64,000 bases of DNA from JAFGRU01 sp016934985 (GTDB lineage Bacteria > Desulfobacterota > Desulfuromonadia > Desulfuromonadales > JAAYDE01), in assembly GCA_963665045.2 (NCBI GenBank), contig CAXXJQ010000008.1, positions 71,280 to 135,279 of the forward strand, written 5' to 3'. The notes below the pieces were generated by a model that was not told the DNA's origin, did no database searches, and saw nothing but the letters and a program-made list of their open reading frames with translations. Numbering within the stretch: position 1 is the stretch's first letter; the number at the start of each line of letters is the position of its first letter. The position numbers and the translations under genes were made by a program. Of this stretch, positions 8,236 to 18,404 are shown in pieces.

Positions 8236-9117
8236 TTAATCCCTGGCCGGCATGTTTTTCAAAACCTTGGCAACGGCACAATAGTCTTCTTCACCATAAC
8301 CCTCCTGCACTGCTTCAGCAAATACCTCGAGGACGGTTTCCGCAGCCGGCAGCTTGATGCCTGCCTGCTGGGAAAAGTTTTTTACATACAAGAGGTTGCC
8401 GTAGATATATTTCAGGGCCAGGTTGCGGGTAAAGTCTCCTCTGGAGATGGCGCGGCCTTTGGTATGAAAAAGTGGCGAATTCACGGTACCTGCATCCAGG
8501 ACCTCCAGGACCTTGTCCGGTTTGAATCCGAGTTTCTCACCGAGCAGCAGGCCTTCGGCCAGGGCTTCGGCCAGCTGGGCCTGAAGCATATCGACGATAA
8601 ATTTCATACGGGTACCATCGCCGATATCGCCGACATGGATGATGTTGAGGGCAAAACTGGAAAACGCCTCCCTGGCGCGGCTGAGATGCTCGGCCGGTCC
8701 ACCGGCCAGAAGAGTGACGAGACCATCGATGGCTCTGTCCCTGGTCCCCCAGACCGGAGCATCGAGAAAAGGGACCTGGCGTTTTTCCGCTTCCGCAGCC
8801 AGTTCCAAAGTGGCCTCCAGAGAATGGGAGCCGAGGTCGACAAGCAATGTTTCGGGAGCAATATTGTCGAGGAGGCCGTCCGACCCTGGAAGAACGCGGT
8901 TCTTTTCATCCTTTTCCGGCAGAATAAGGATGACCATGTCGCGATCATGTACCGCCTCTGCGGGAGAGGAAGCCATTTGCACCCCCATCTCCTTGAGGTC
9001 TTCTGTAGCGCGTGACTGAATGTCGAAAACGTTGAGGGAATAGCCTTTTTGGGCGAGGTTGATGGCCACCGGCTTGCCGATAGTCCCGAGTCCGATAAAA
9101 CCGATTTTTTTAATCAT
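8236..9117 (-). CDS. 3-hydroxyisobutyrate dehydrogenase-family NAD(P)-dependent oxidoreductase
   Basis: A beta-hydroxyacid dehydrogenase of 293 residues. The N-terminus carries the Rossmann motif GFIGLGTIGKPVA, then the substrate-loop region LDAPVWGTRDRAIDG and the catalytic-lysine helix GDGTRMKFIVDML. In this family the lysine is usually followed four residues later by asparagine; here that place is aspartate (KFIVD), which may alter substrate choice. Possible reactions include reduction of tartronate or succinate semialdehyde or glyoxylate; the substrate cannot be assigned from sequence. The ATG at 9117 is preceded by AAAGGTC. It is the first gene of the minus-strand one-carbon run. Confidence 0.85.
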   Translation of the reverse strand: MIKKIGFIGLGTIGKPVAINLAQKGYSLNVFDIQSRATEDLKEMGVQMASSPAEAVHDRDMVILILPEKDEKNRVLPGSDGLLDNIAPETLLVDLGSHSLEATLELAAEAEKRQVPFLDAPVWGTRDRAIDGLVTLLAGGPAEHLSRAREAFSSFALNIIHVGDIGDGTRMKFIVDMLQAQLAEALAEGLLLGEKLGFKPDKVLEVLDAGTVNSPLFHTKGRAISRGDFTRNLALKYIYGNLLYVKNFSQQAGIKLPAAETVLEVFAEAVQEGYGEEDYCAVAKVLKNMPARD

Positions 9118-9281
9118 AACTGACCTTTTCAAGGTGGTTCTGGAAAATTAAATACAGATAATAGTTAAATATAGCTCTTCTCCGCCTGTTAAACAATGCG
9201 CTTCTTGGCAGGAAAAACAAAATTCCGGGACCTGAAAAGTCCTGTTGGCCGCCAGTTTCTCCGGAAAACAAAACAACAAAA

Positions 9282-9306
9282 AATCCCCATCTGGAAATGG
9301 GGATTT
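9282..9306 (-). terminator. Rho-independent terminator after the zinc ribbon gene
   Basis: AATCCCCAT...ATGGGGATT forms a 9-bp stem in A/T-rich flanks, 3' of the gene ending at 9338. The A-run on the plus strand gives a T-run on the minus strand. Confidence 0.75.
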
Positions 9307-9337
9307 ATTATATTTTAAACTTCAGAGAAGTTAATTG

Positions 9338-9628
9338 CTATTGTTTGGGTTTACAGCAATCCGGGGGCTCCATTCCTTTGGCTCTGAAAGAACAGTGCTT
9401 GGAAAGGGATTTATCGTATTTTTTTGCGCCGACATCGTGCCAGCTGGGGGATTTGGCGTAATTTGTCTTGCTCCAACCGCTGCCTTTTAAAGAGAAGGCA
9501 GGCGCTGAAATAAGCTTATGCACTGGACCTTTGCAGAATTTACATTCGGTGATGGGATCATCCGAAAATTTTTGTTTAACTTCGAAAACTTCGCCGCACT
9601 TTTCGCAACCGTATTCATATACTGGCAT
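9338..9628 (-). CDS. FmdB/CxxC_CxxC_SSSS-type zinc ribbon protein
   Basis: A 96-residue small protein beginning MPVYEYGCEKCGEVFE and containing a second pair ECKFCKGPVHKLI, so two CxxC knuckles form a zinc ribbon at the N-terminus. This is the FmdB-family regulatory-domain type, widespread and without a defined function. The tail has SWHDVGAKKYDKSLSKHCSFRAKG and a further Cys pair near the end (DCCKP). A strong AGGAGG precedes the ATG at 9628. It is a single-gene unit with its own terminator. Confidence 0.88.
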   Translation of the reverse strand: MPVYEYGCEKCGEVFEVKQKFSDDPITECKFCKGPVHKLISAPAFSLKGSGWSKTNYAKSPSWHDVGAKKYDKSLSKHCSFRAKGMEPPDCCKPKQ

Positions 9629-9760
9629 GTAAAACCTCCTGAAAGTTTTAAACATCGGGTAATGTAATCCTCGCTCCAGTGTTTGTCAAGGGCGCACATG
9701 GAAAAATTTAGGCATGATTATTAAGCATGAAATCAGGCTAATGAGACCTTGAGCGGAATT

Positions 9761-11044
9761 TTAATTCTCTGCCTGAAAATGACGGATAACTTCCAGCTGT
9801 TCAGCGAGAAGATCTGAAAAAGGCAGGCCGCTCCTGGCAAACATAGGTTTAAGGCTTTGCCGGCGGTCACAGTAGGGGAGGGGCCCCGAGGAGAGGTAAT
9901 GGAGAAGCTGGCGGCTGCGCAGAGCGTCGAACCATCCGTGGAAGGCAGCAATAAAGCTTTTGGCGTTGGGGTGGTTGGCTTGCAGGCGTGGCCAGTTATA
10001 GGAAAGCTTGATTCCTCTCAGAAAGTCGGCAAGGTGAGAGGAAATAAAACCGGCTTTGTCAATTACCGTGTCGGCTGAGGCCTGCCAGTGGCTCTCGGCG
10101 CAGGACAGCCATGCCCCGAGGAGGGAAAAACTGTCGGGATGGTAAAAGCGCACCGCCTGGTCGGGCTCGCGCAGGAAACGGGCAACGGTCGGCCCGGTGC
10201 CAAAAGGGACCCGCAACGATGGACGCGGGGAGGGATGGACGGTCGTGCCGCGCAAATGGGCGACGCCCGTGGTTTTCTGCATCTGTTGGAGAAAATAGAA
10301 ATCCTCGCCCGAAGGGCGGCGGTTCATCCCTCCGTTTCGCACGTAGGCACCGGCACGGCAGGCTATGGTGCTGCCGATGGTATGGAAGGCATAAGGCGAT
10401 CCGGCCAGGGACAGACCGAGAACATAGCTGCGCAGATAGAGTTCGTAATGGCGGATGGCGGTATCGATTTCCTGTGTTGTCCCCGGTTGGTGGCGGAAGG
10501 GAAGCACGGCGCATCCCTGGGGGTGATTTCGAAAGTGCTCAATTATGGCTGCCAGGTAGGTGGGCTCCACCAGAGTGTCGGCATCCAGGGAGATAAATAT
10601 GGGTGCCTCTGTCCTGTTGAAACGGCAATGGCTAAGGGCAAGATCAAAACCCAGCTTGCGGGCCGGGCCGACACCTCCCTTGCCGGGAAGTTCCCTGCCT
10701 GGCGACGCCGCGTCCACCCAGGCCGGTTGCAGGGCGCCGAAGCTGAGCTTCCCATCGCGGAGTTCCAAAAGAGTGTTGTTATTGTCCTCTTTGTCCGTGG
10801 GAGAGACTCCGACGCCATGGTTGACGACGACCACAACCAGAAAACGCTTGAGTATTTCCGGCGGATTCTGCGCCAAACTTTGCAGGGTGGCTGGGAGATG
10901 GCGGCTTTCGGCCAGGGCCGGAATGACTACCGCGCCGTCATAGTCGGAACGTTCACTTCCCTCAAGAAGCCAGGGGCCGGAAAGGGCACGCTTGCGCAGG
11001 TAGCGGAGGGTTTCGGCAGGTAATTGAGAAGAATGCGTTGTCAT
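9761..11044 (-). CDS. GT-A-fold glycosyltransferase-like protein
   Basis: A 427-residue protein with a family-2-like nucleotide-sugar fold. The N-terminus has YDGAVVIPALAESRHLPATL, the typical start of a GT2 Rossmann-like domain, and ISLDADTLVEPTYLAAI supplies the DxD-like metal/sugar-phosphate motif. A later NRRPSGEDFYFLQQM resembles the GT2 acceptor-site ED motif. No transmembrane segment is obvious, so it is probably cytosolic or peripheral. The start codon overlaps the stop of miaA by 4 nt, implying translational coupling. The sugar and acceptor are unknown. Confidence 0.8.
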   Translation of the reverse strand: MTTHSSQLPAETLRYLRKRALSGPWLLEGSERSDYDGAVVIPALAESRHLPATLQSLAQNPPEILKRFLVVVVVNHGVGVSPTDKEDNNNTLLELRDGKLSFGALQPAWVDAASPGRELPGKGGVGPARKLGFDLALSHCRFNRTEAPIFISLDADTLVEPTYLAAIIEHFRNHPQGCAVLPFRHQPGTTQEIDTAIRHYELYLRSYVLGLSLAGSPYAFHTIGSTIACRAGAYVRNGGMNRRPSGEDFYFLQQMQKTTGVAHLRGTTVHPSPRPSLRVPFGTGPTVARFLREPDQAVRFYHPDSFSLLGAWLSCAESHWQASADTVIDKAGFISSHLADFLRGIKLSYNWPRLQANHPNAKSFIAAFHGWFDALRSRQLLHYLSSGPLPYCDRRQSLKPMFARSGLPFSDLLAEQLEVIRHFQAEN

Positions 11045-11964
11045 GGCTGTGTGCGGTCGAAGATGGTCAGGGCCTGGGAGAGGAGATCATCCGCCGGATC
11101 GAGCCAGTGGATGAGAACACCGTGGCGTTCCATACGCCTGAACCAGGTCATCTGCCGTTTGGCAAAGGCGCGGATAGCGCTGGCGAGTTGCTGAACGAGA
11201 TCGTTGCGGTTGAGTTTGTCCTGCAGGTGGAGGGCGACGAAACGATATTCCAGGCCGTAGGACTCCAGCACCGGGTAAGGGACACCGTTGTCATGGAGAT
11301 TCGCCACTTCTTCGATCATGCCTTCGTCGAGACGTTGGCGCAGACGTGTTTCAATCCTTTGAACAAGTTCTTTCCTGTCCCAACGGATACCAAAAATAAG
11401 GGGGCGAATTTCAGGGGCCGGGGGTATTTTTTTTGGCGGAGGGTTTTTCTCCCCCTCGGCGATCTCGATGGCGCGCACCAGCCGCTCGCGGTTGATGGTG
11501 TCCGTGGTGTTGTGCTGCTCCGGTTTGAGTGCAAGAAGGCGGGCGGTCAGCTCTTCATCCGAGATGGGCGCCAGTTCTGCCCGCAGCTGCGGATTGGGGG
11601 GAACCTCGACCAGCCGGTAACCCCGCAGGGCGGCATCGAGATAGAGGCCGGTGCCGCCGACCAGGACCGGCAGCCGCTGGCGTTGGCGGATGTTTTCGAA
11701 GGCCGCGTAAAAGAGGCGCTGAAATTCGAAGAGGTTGAATTCGTAGCCCGGTTCGGCGATATCGATCAGGTGGTAGGGAGTGTCGCCGTATTCAGCGAGG
11801 TCCTTGCCGGTGCCGATGTCCATGCCGCGATAAACTTGGCGCGAATCGGCGGAAATGACTTCACCATTAAGCTTGCGGCACAGTTCCACACCGAGGCGGG
11901 TTTTCCCGGATGCGGTGGGACCGAGCACGACGAGAAGGTTGGGGTTGAGATTCATTTCATACAT
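11041..11964 (-). CDS. miaA: tRNA dimethylallyltransferase
   Basis: Adds the dimethylallyl group to A37 of tRNAs reading UNN codons. It is 307 residues, normal length. The P-loop LVVLGPTASGKTRL and the nearby VISADSRQVYRGMDIGTGK are diagnostic, as are GGTGLYLDAALRG and the C-terminal FAKRQMTWFRR. An alternative ATG lies at 11955, and the initiation site is not settled by a clear Shine-Dalgarno. It overlaps the downstream glycosyltransferase by 4 nt and is divergent from folK across about 110 bp. Confidence 0.97.
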   Translation of the reverse strand: MYEMNLNPNLLVVLGPTASGKTRLGVELCRKLNGEVISADSRQVYRGMDIGTGKDLAEYGDTPYHLIDIAEPGYEFNLFEFQRLFYAAFENIRQRQRLPVLVGGTGLYLDAALRGYRLVEVPPNPQLRAELAPISDEELTARLLALKPEQHNTTDTINRERLVRAIEIAEGEKNPPPKKIPPAPEIRPLIFGIRWDRKELVQRIETRLRQRLDEGMIEEVANLHDNGVPYPVLESYGLEYRFVALHLQDKLNRNDLVQQLASAIRAFAKRQMTWFRRMERHGVLIHWLDPADDLLSQALTIFDRTQP

Positions 11965-12091
11965 CCCGGGAATGAATTTCTGGGATTATACTCAAAGTTG
12001 TCTAAATAGTACATGCGATCATTTTGACTTGGTTGACCCTTTCAGCCTGCTGTGGTTAAATTAGCATTAAAATTGATTATTGGGAGAGATA

Positions 12092-12589
12092 GTGAAAACC
12101 GCATTTCTGGCTTTTGGCTCCAATCTGGGAGACCGGCGGGAAACCCTCGAGCGGGCGCGCGCCTTGCTTGGCAGGGAGAATGAAATCGAGGTCGTCAGGG
12201 AGTCCCTGCTGTACGAAACCGAACCGGTTGGCGGCCCTGCAGGCCAGCCGTTTTTTCTTAATGCTGTTGCCGAGCTTCGAACGACATTGTCTCCTCATCA
12301 ACTTTTAAGCCGCTGCCAGACCCTCGAAGCGTTTTTCGGCCGGGAAAGGAAGATTCCCTGGGGAGCGCGCACCCTTGACCTCGACATCTTGTCTTATGGT
12401 GGCGAGGTTATCGTCGATCCTGACCTGACCATTCCCCACCCCAGGCTTCACGAGCGTTTTTTTGTTCTCATGCCCCTTGCTGAAATTGCGCCTGATTGGC
12501 GTCATCCCTTGTTAAACAAAACCGCTGCACAACTCTGTGGCGCTCTCTCCGACCTTTCCGGCATTCGCCCTTTCCAGGAACAGTGGTGA
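12092..12589 (+). CDS. folK: 2-amino-4-hydroxy-6-hydroxymethyldihydropteridine diphosphokinase
   Basis: Pyrophosphorylates hydroxymethyl-dihydropterin in folate synthesis. From the GTG at 12092 it is 165 residues and begins VKTAFLAFGSNLGDRRETL. Other signatures are PFFLNAVAEL, WGARTLDLDILSYGG and IPHPRLHERFFVLMPLAEI. GGGAGAG lies just before the GTG. It is followed after 4 bp by a small membrane-anchored TRASH-like gene in the same direction. The pathway fits the folate-heavy neighbourhood. Confidence 0.95.
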   Translation: MKTAFLAFGSNLGDRRETLERARALLGRENEIEVVRESLLYETEPVGGPAGQPFFLNAVAELRTTLSPHQLLSRCQTLEAFFGRERKIPWGARTLDLDILSYGGEVIVDPDLTIPHPRLHERFFVLMPLAEIAPDWRHPLLNKTAAQLCGALSDLSGIRPFQEQW

Positions 12590-12593
12590 TCAC

Positions 12594-12845
12594 ATGATTT
12601 TTCGATTTCTCTGGTTTCTCCTTCTGGGTTTTCTGTTTTATAAACTGTTTCAGTCCCTGAGAGATTCTTTTTCGAGACCGTCCAGAGGGCCTTCCGGAAA
12701 GTCACCGGGAAAAGGGGAAAAAATGGTCAAGGATCCCCAGTGCGGCACTTATGTCCCTCAATCCGAATCTTTGACTGCCACACGGGCCGGGAAAACCTAC
12801 TATTTCTGTTCTTCGGAATGCCGAGAAAAATTTCTCTCTGAATGA
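12594..12845 (+). CDS. Small membrane-anchored YHS/TRASH-like metal-binding protein
   Basis: An 83-residue protein with an N-terminal hydrophobic helix (MIFRFLWFLLLGFLFYKLF), a basic Ser/Pro/Gly linker and a C-terminal module VKDPQCGTYVP...GKTYYFCSSECREKF. Cys at the PQCGTY position plus the CSSEC pair is the YHS/TRASH pattern that binds metal ions. It is a known small-protein type next to folK-like genes in deltaproteobacteria, as far as I recall. The metal and role are not known. The ATG at 12594 is chosen because it begins the membrane helix and follows the folK stop by only 4 bp. Confidence 0.8.
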   Translation: MIFRFLWFLLLGFLFYKLFQSLRDSFSRPSRGPSGKSPGKGEKMVKDPQCGTYVPQSESLTATRAGKTYYFCSSECREKFLSE

Positions 12846-13189
12846 TTTCCTGTATCTGTAAGTTATGGTCGGGCATTAGCGCAAGCCATTGACCTGTCTA
12901 AGCTGTCCAAAAATCACCGACAAACCTATGGGTGCGCCTCAGATTTTTGAACTGCTTTTTCATGCCAGGCACTGACACTCTTTCTCCGCCTCCAACTCAC
13001 GGATGCGGGAAATAATAAAACAGCGTTTTTAAGAATATAACGTCTTCCTCTCCCTTTTATGAGAGAGGGCGCTTCCGTGAAAAAGATTTATTCTCTTTTG
13101 TCCGGCTTGGTTTCCTATAAAAATGGGATAAACCAGGACACTGGCCATTCTAAAAGTTTTAATACAAAAATAAAACAGTGTTTTTTTTC
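12846..13189. other. Intergenic region upstream of sucC
   Basis: No convincing gene. A CCTCTC...GAGAGAGG hairpin is present near 13052-13074 without a T-run on the plus strand. No known riboswitch or tRNA was recognised. Confidence 0.4.
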
Positions 13190-13218
13190 TTGCCAACCCA
13201 ACTTTTTCTAGCTAATAT
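13190..13218 (+). promoter_or_regulatory. Putative sigma-70 promoter for sucC-sucD-icd
   Basis: TTGCCA (13190-13195) and TAATAT (13213-13218) are separated by 17 bp, ending 53 bp before the sucC ATG, and a T-run lies just upstream. The match to the consensus is good but is not tested. Confidence 0.5.
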
Positions 13219-13271
13219 TTGGTCATTGTTGAATAGATGAATCAGGTTATGCTTTTAGATAAGGAGGACCA

Positions 13272-14444
<1,173 letters not shown>

Positions 14445-14446
14445 TC

Positions 14447-15319
14447 ATGAGTATTTTAGTCAATAAGGAAACCAAGGTTATTACTCAGGGGATCACGGGT
14501 GCCCACGGTCTGTTCCATACCGTGGCGGCCATGGAATATGGTACCGAGGTTGTCGGCGGGGTTACCCCCGGCAAGGCCGGCACCATGGTTGAAGGTGTTC
14601 CCGTCTTCAATACGGTAGCGGATGCGGTTCAGGAAACCGGCGCCAATGCATCGGTCATCTATGTGCCGCCGCCGTTTGCCGCCGATGCCATTATGGAAGC
14701 CGTCGATGCCGAGATCCCCCTTGTGATCTGTATTACCGAAGGCATTCCGGTTCTCGACATGGTGAAGGTCAAGCATTACATGAAAGGCAAAAAGACCCGC
14801 CTGATCGGCCCTAACTGCCCCGGCATCATCACTCCGGGTGAATGCAAGATCGGCATAATGCCCGGTTACATTCATACTCCGGGTCCGGTGGGGGTGGTCT
14901 CCCGCAGCGGCACCCTGACCTACGAGGCGGTCTGGCAGCTTACCACCCGCGAGGTGGGACAGACCACCTGTATCGGTCTTGGCGGCGACCCGGTCAACGG
15001 CACCAACTTCATCGATGTACTGGAACTTTTTGAGAAGGATCCCGCCACTGAGGCGGTCCTGATGATCGGTGAGATCGGCGGGACGGCTGAGGACGAGGCG
15101 GCTCGTTACATTCGCGACAACATGAGTAAACCCGTGGCGGCCTTTATTGCCGGCCAGACGGCTCCTCCCGGAAAGCGTATGGGTCATGCGGGCGCTATCA
15201 TCTCCGGCGGCAAAGGTACGGCTTCCGAGAAGATTGCTACCCTCGAGGAATGCGGCGTGAAGGTGGCAAAGTCGCCTGCGGACATGGCCGAAACGCTGCT
15301 CAGCATTTATAAACCCTAG
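14447..15319 (+). CDS. sucD: Succinyl-CoA synthetase alpha subunit
   Basis: CoA-binding and phospho-histidine subunit paired with SucC. It has 290 residues from the ATG at 14447. Features include VITQGITGAHGLFHT at the CoA-binding N-terminus, GLGGDPVNGTNF, and MGHAGAIISGGKGTASEK, whose histidine is the phosphorylated residue in the family. The ATG follows the sucC stop by 2 nt, with a GGGGG stretch as Shine-Dalgarno inside sucC. Its stop codon lies at the edge of MITE-like repeat M2. Confidence 0.97.
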   Translation: MSILVNKETKVITQGITGAHGLFHTVAAMEYGTEVVGGVTPGKAGTMVEGVPVFNTVADAVQETGANASVIYVPPPFAADAIMEAVDAEIPLVICITEGIPVLDMVKVKHYMKGKKTRLIGPNCPGIITPGECKIGIMPGYIHTPGPVGVVSRSGTLTYEAVWQLTTREVGQTTCIGLGGDPVNGTNFIDVLELFEKDPATEAVLMIGEIGGTAEDEAARYIRDNMSKPVAAFIAGQTAPPGKRMGHAGAIISGGKGTASEKIATLEECGVKVAKSPADMAETLLSIYKP

Positions 15320-15482
15320 GAGTTGTCGGGCTTGGGGGATCGTAAAGAAAAAATGGAAAATCGAGGGTAGGATTTTGGACAAATTCGAGAGCGTACAGGA
15401 AGACAATTTGTCGAAATTTTGCGGAAATATGACCGATTTACCTTTTTCGCAATAAATTGATTTCTAACTCCGACAGGTTCCT
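15319..15482. repeat. MITE-like dispersed repeat, copy M2 (longest)
   Basis: About 164 bp between sucD and icd. The left end has GAGTTGTCGGGCTTGGGGG and the right end CTAACTCCGACAGGTTCC, an imperfect inverted pair. The core ACCGATTTACCTTTTTCGC is shared with M1, M4, M5 and M6. It carries an internal segment of about 60 bp absent from M1. Confidence 0.75.
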
Positions 15483-15546
15483 GAAGACAAAGCGGAGGGG
15501 GCAACAGCCTTTGTTTTAACTCACTTATAGTGAAGCGAGGAAAATC

Positions 15547-17778
15547 ATGACTAAAAAAACAGGAAAAATCATTTATACCAAAGTGGACGAAGCACCCGCC
15601 CTGGCGACTTACTCCCTGCTCCCTATCATCCAGGCTTACACCAAGGGCTCCGGGATCGAGTTCGAAACCCGTGACATCTCCCTGGCCGGTCGTATTATTG
15701 CCAATTTCCCCGAGAAGCTGACCGATGCCCAGAAACAGACCGATGATCTCGCTTTTTTGGGTGACCTAGCCAAGGCCCCTGAAGCCAACATCATCAAGCT
15801 CCCCAATATCAGTGCCTCCCTTCCCCAGTTGACCGCAACCATCAAGGAACTGCAGTCCCAGGGCTACGATGTTCCCGATTACCCGTCGGAACCGAAAAAC
15901 GATGCGGAAAAGGAAATCAAGGATCGTTACGCCAAGATATTGGGAAGTGCAGTAAACCCGGTTCTGAGGGAAGGTAACTCCGACCGCCGCGCCGCGGTAT
16001 CGGTAAAGAATTTCGCCAAGAAGAACCCCCACCGCATGGGTCCGTGGACGGCCGATTCCAAAACCCACGTGTCCCACATGACCGGTGGGGATTTTTTCTC
16101 CAACGAGAAATCGATGGTGTTGGAGAAGGCTGCCAATACCCGTATCGAGTTTGTCGGCAAAGACGGGGCCACCACCGTGCTCAAGGCCGAACTGCCTCTG
16201 CTTGAAGGCGAGGTCCTCGATTCCACCGTCATGAGAAAGAAAGCCCTGCGCGAGTTTATCGAAACCCAGATCCAGGATGCCAAGGAAAAGGGTGTATTGT
16301 TTTCGGTACATCTCAAAGCCACAATGATGAAGGTCTCCGACCCGATCCTTTTCGGTCATGTCGTTTCCGTTTATTTCAAGGATGTTTACGAGAAGCATGC
16401 TACTCTGTTCAAGGAACTTGGAATCCATCCCAACAACGGTTTGGGCGATCTCTACAACCGCATCGCAGACCTGCCGGCAGATAAGAAGGCCGAGATCAAC
16501 GCCGACATCAAGGCTGTTTATAAGAAAAATCCGCCCCTGGCCATGGTCAATTCCGACAAAGGCATCACCAACCTGCACGTTCCCAGCGACATCATCATCG
16601 ATGCCTCTATGCCGGCCATGATCCGCGAATCCGGAAAAATGTGGGGTCCCGACGGCCAGTTGCATGACACCAAGGCCGTAATCCCCGACAGCAGCTATGC
16701 CGGGGTTTTTAAGACCGTGATTGAAGATTGCAAGAAAAACGGCGCCTTTGATCCGGCCACCATGGGCACGGTTCCTAACGTCGGCCTCATGGCGAAGAAG
16801 GCCGAAGAGTACGGTTCTCACGACAAGACCTTTGAAGCTCCCGGCGATGGCGTCATCCGCGTGGTGGATGACGTCGGCAATGTCCTGCTCGAACAGAACG
16901 TGGAAGAGGGCGACATCTACCGTAACTGCCAGACCAAGGATGCCCCAATCCGTGATTGGATCAAGCTGGCTGTCACCCGTGCCCGCCTCACCAATACCCC
17001 GGCTGTTTTCTGGCTGGACAAGAACCGTGCTCACGATGCCCAGCTCATTGAGAAGATTAACAAGTACCTCCCCGAGCATGACACCAGCGGTCTCGATATC
17101 CGCATCATGTCCCCGGTGGAAGCCGCCCAGTTCTCGGTTGAACGCATTCGCAAGGGACTGGATACAATCTCCGTTACCGGCAACATACTGCGTGACTACA
17201 ATACCGACCTGTTCCCGATTCTTGAACTCGGCACCAGCGCCAAGATGCTCTCCATCGTTCCCCTAATGAACGGTGGCGGCCTGTTTGAAACCGGCGCCGG
17301 CGGGTCGGCTCCCAAGCATGTTCAGCAGTTCCAGGAAGAAGGCCATCTGCGTTGGGATTCCCTTGGTGAGTTTCTGGCTTTGGCCGAGTCCCTGGAACAT
17401 TTCGCCCGTGTGAACGACAACGAAAAGGCCAGGACCTTTGCCGCAGCCCTGCACAGCGCCAACGGTAAGTTCCTTGACAGCAACAAATCCCCCGGTCGCC
17501 TGGTACATGAGCTTGACAATCGCGGCAGCCATTTCTACCTGGCGATGTACTGGGCCCAGGCCTTGGCAGAGCAGACGGAGGACAAGGAACTCCAGGCCCG
17601 TTTTTCATGGCTGGCAGAACAGTTGGCGGCCAACGAAGCAAAGATCATGGACGAGCTGGATGCGGCCCAGGGCAGCCCTGTTGACCTGGGCGGCTACTAT
17701 CGCCCCGATTCCGAAAAAGTCAGCAAGGCCATGCGCCCCAGCGCCACCTTCAACGCGGCTTTGGCAGCACTTGGATAA
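15547..17778 (+). CDS. icd: NADP-dependent isocitrate dehydrogenase, monomeric type
   Basis: Oxidatively decarboxylates isocitrate to 2-oxoglutarate with NADP. The 743-residue length and sequence are those of the monomeric IDH family, unrelated in length to the dimeric Icd of about 420 residues. Characteristic stretches include VDEAPALATYSLLPI at the N-terminus, NPVLREGNSDRRAA, KTHVSHMTGGDFF, LFETGAGGSAPKHVQQF and LDNRGSHFYLAMYWAQ. GAGG lies upstream of the ATG. It follows sucC-sucD in the same direction with repeat M2 in between and is closed by a strong terminator. Confidence 0.97.
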   Translation: MTKKTGKIIYTKVDEAPALATYSLLPIIQAYTKGSGIEFETRDISLAGRIIANFPEKLTDAQKQTDDLAFLGDLAKAPEANIIKLPNISASLPQLTATIKELQSQGYDVPDYPSEPKNDAEKEIKDRYAKILGSAVNPVLREGNSDRRAAVSVKNFAKKNPHRMGPWTADSKTHVSHMTGGDFFSNEKSMVLEKAANTRIEFVGKDGATTVLKAELPLLEGEVLDSTVMRKKALREFIETQIQDAKEKGVLFSVHLKATMMKVSDPILFGHVVSVYFKDVYEKHATLFKELGIHPNNGLGDLYNRIADLPADKKAEINADIKAVYKKNPPLAMVNSDKGITNLHVPSDIIIDASMPAMIRESGKMWGPDGQLHDTKAVIPDSSYAGVFKTVIEDCKKNGAFDPATMGTVPNVGLMAKKAEEYGSHDKTFEAPGDGVIRVVDDVGNVLLEQNVEEGDIYRNCQTKDAPIRDWIKLAVTRARLTNTPAVFWLDKNRAHDAQLIEKINKYLPEHDTSGLDIRIMSPVEAAQFSVERIRKGLDTISVTGNILRDYNTDLFPILELGTSAKMLSIVPLMNGGGLFETGAGGSAPKHVQQFQEEGHLRWDSLGEFLALAESLEHFARVNDNEKARTFAAALHSANGKFLDSNKSPGRLVHELDNRGSHFYLAMYWAQALAEQTEDKELQARFSWLAEQLAANEAKIMDELDAAQGSPVDLGGYYRPDSEKVSKAMRPSATFNAALAALG

Positions 17779-17821
17779 AACAACTTCGCAATATTAATAA
17801 CTTAATTAGATCTGGAAAGTG

Positions 17822-17852
17822 GGGGCGGAATAGAAATTCCGCCCCTTTTTTG
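17822..17852 (+). terminator. Rho-independent terminator after icd
   Basis: GGGGCGGAAT...ATTCCGCCCC stem with a 4-nt loop followed by TTTTTT. Confidence 0.9.
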
Positions 17853-18404
17853 TGAGAAGAATTTATGGTTTGTCAGAAAAGTTTACATTTTTTATAGAAT
17901 AGCGAAATTTATGAACCTTTTCTTGTCGAAAAATTTTACAGAATGGGGAAGAAAAAAACAGTTTTGTAATGAATTTCCTACGTAAACCGGTATTTGCTAA
18001 TTAAGATAAATTTAAAGGAAATATTTAAAGAAATTCCTGAAATTTAAAGAACAATCTTTTGCACATAATATTAATAATTTATCTAAACTAAATTTTATAA
18101 AAAAATGAAAACTATTGGGTTTATGGAAAACAGATATTAAAGAAATAAAAATTTTAGAAATTTTATTAAAAAGAGATGGAATGCTTAAGGTTGTCGAGAA
18201 ATTTTACAATTCAAATTTATTGATGTGTAACTTATTGAAAAAACATATGAAAAAATATTGGTCAGATTTTTGTATTACTTTTACAGTGGAAAGTTCAAAG
18301 CCTGCTTTTTTGCAGACTCCTTCAGTTTTGAATGAACGTTTCTTCTGGGTTAAAAACTACCATGTATTGTCGCAGCTACCTTTAACAAGAGGGAGGGGGG
18401 TTTT
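17853..18404. other. AT-rich intergenic region upstream of the PEP-CTERM gene
   Basis: About 550 bp much richer in A/T than its surroundings. A short open frame within it (18115-18408) lacks a Shine-Dalgarno and has no recognisable composition. The region probably carries the promoter and leader of the following gene, but no clear promoter was identified. Confidence 0.4.

Noticed and set aside
15766..17079. Large open frame on the minus strand opposite icd
   Set aside because: It overlaps a clear 743-residue isocitrate dehydrogenase in the other strand; the length is a codon-bias shadow and no family is recognisable.
18287..18302. Possible sigma-54 promoter before the PEP-CTERM gene
   Set aside because: GG and GC are 10 bp apart, but the flanking -24 and -12 bases do not match the consensus.
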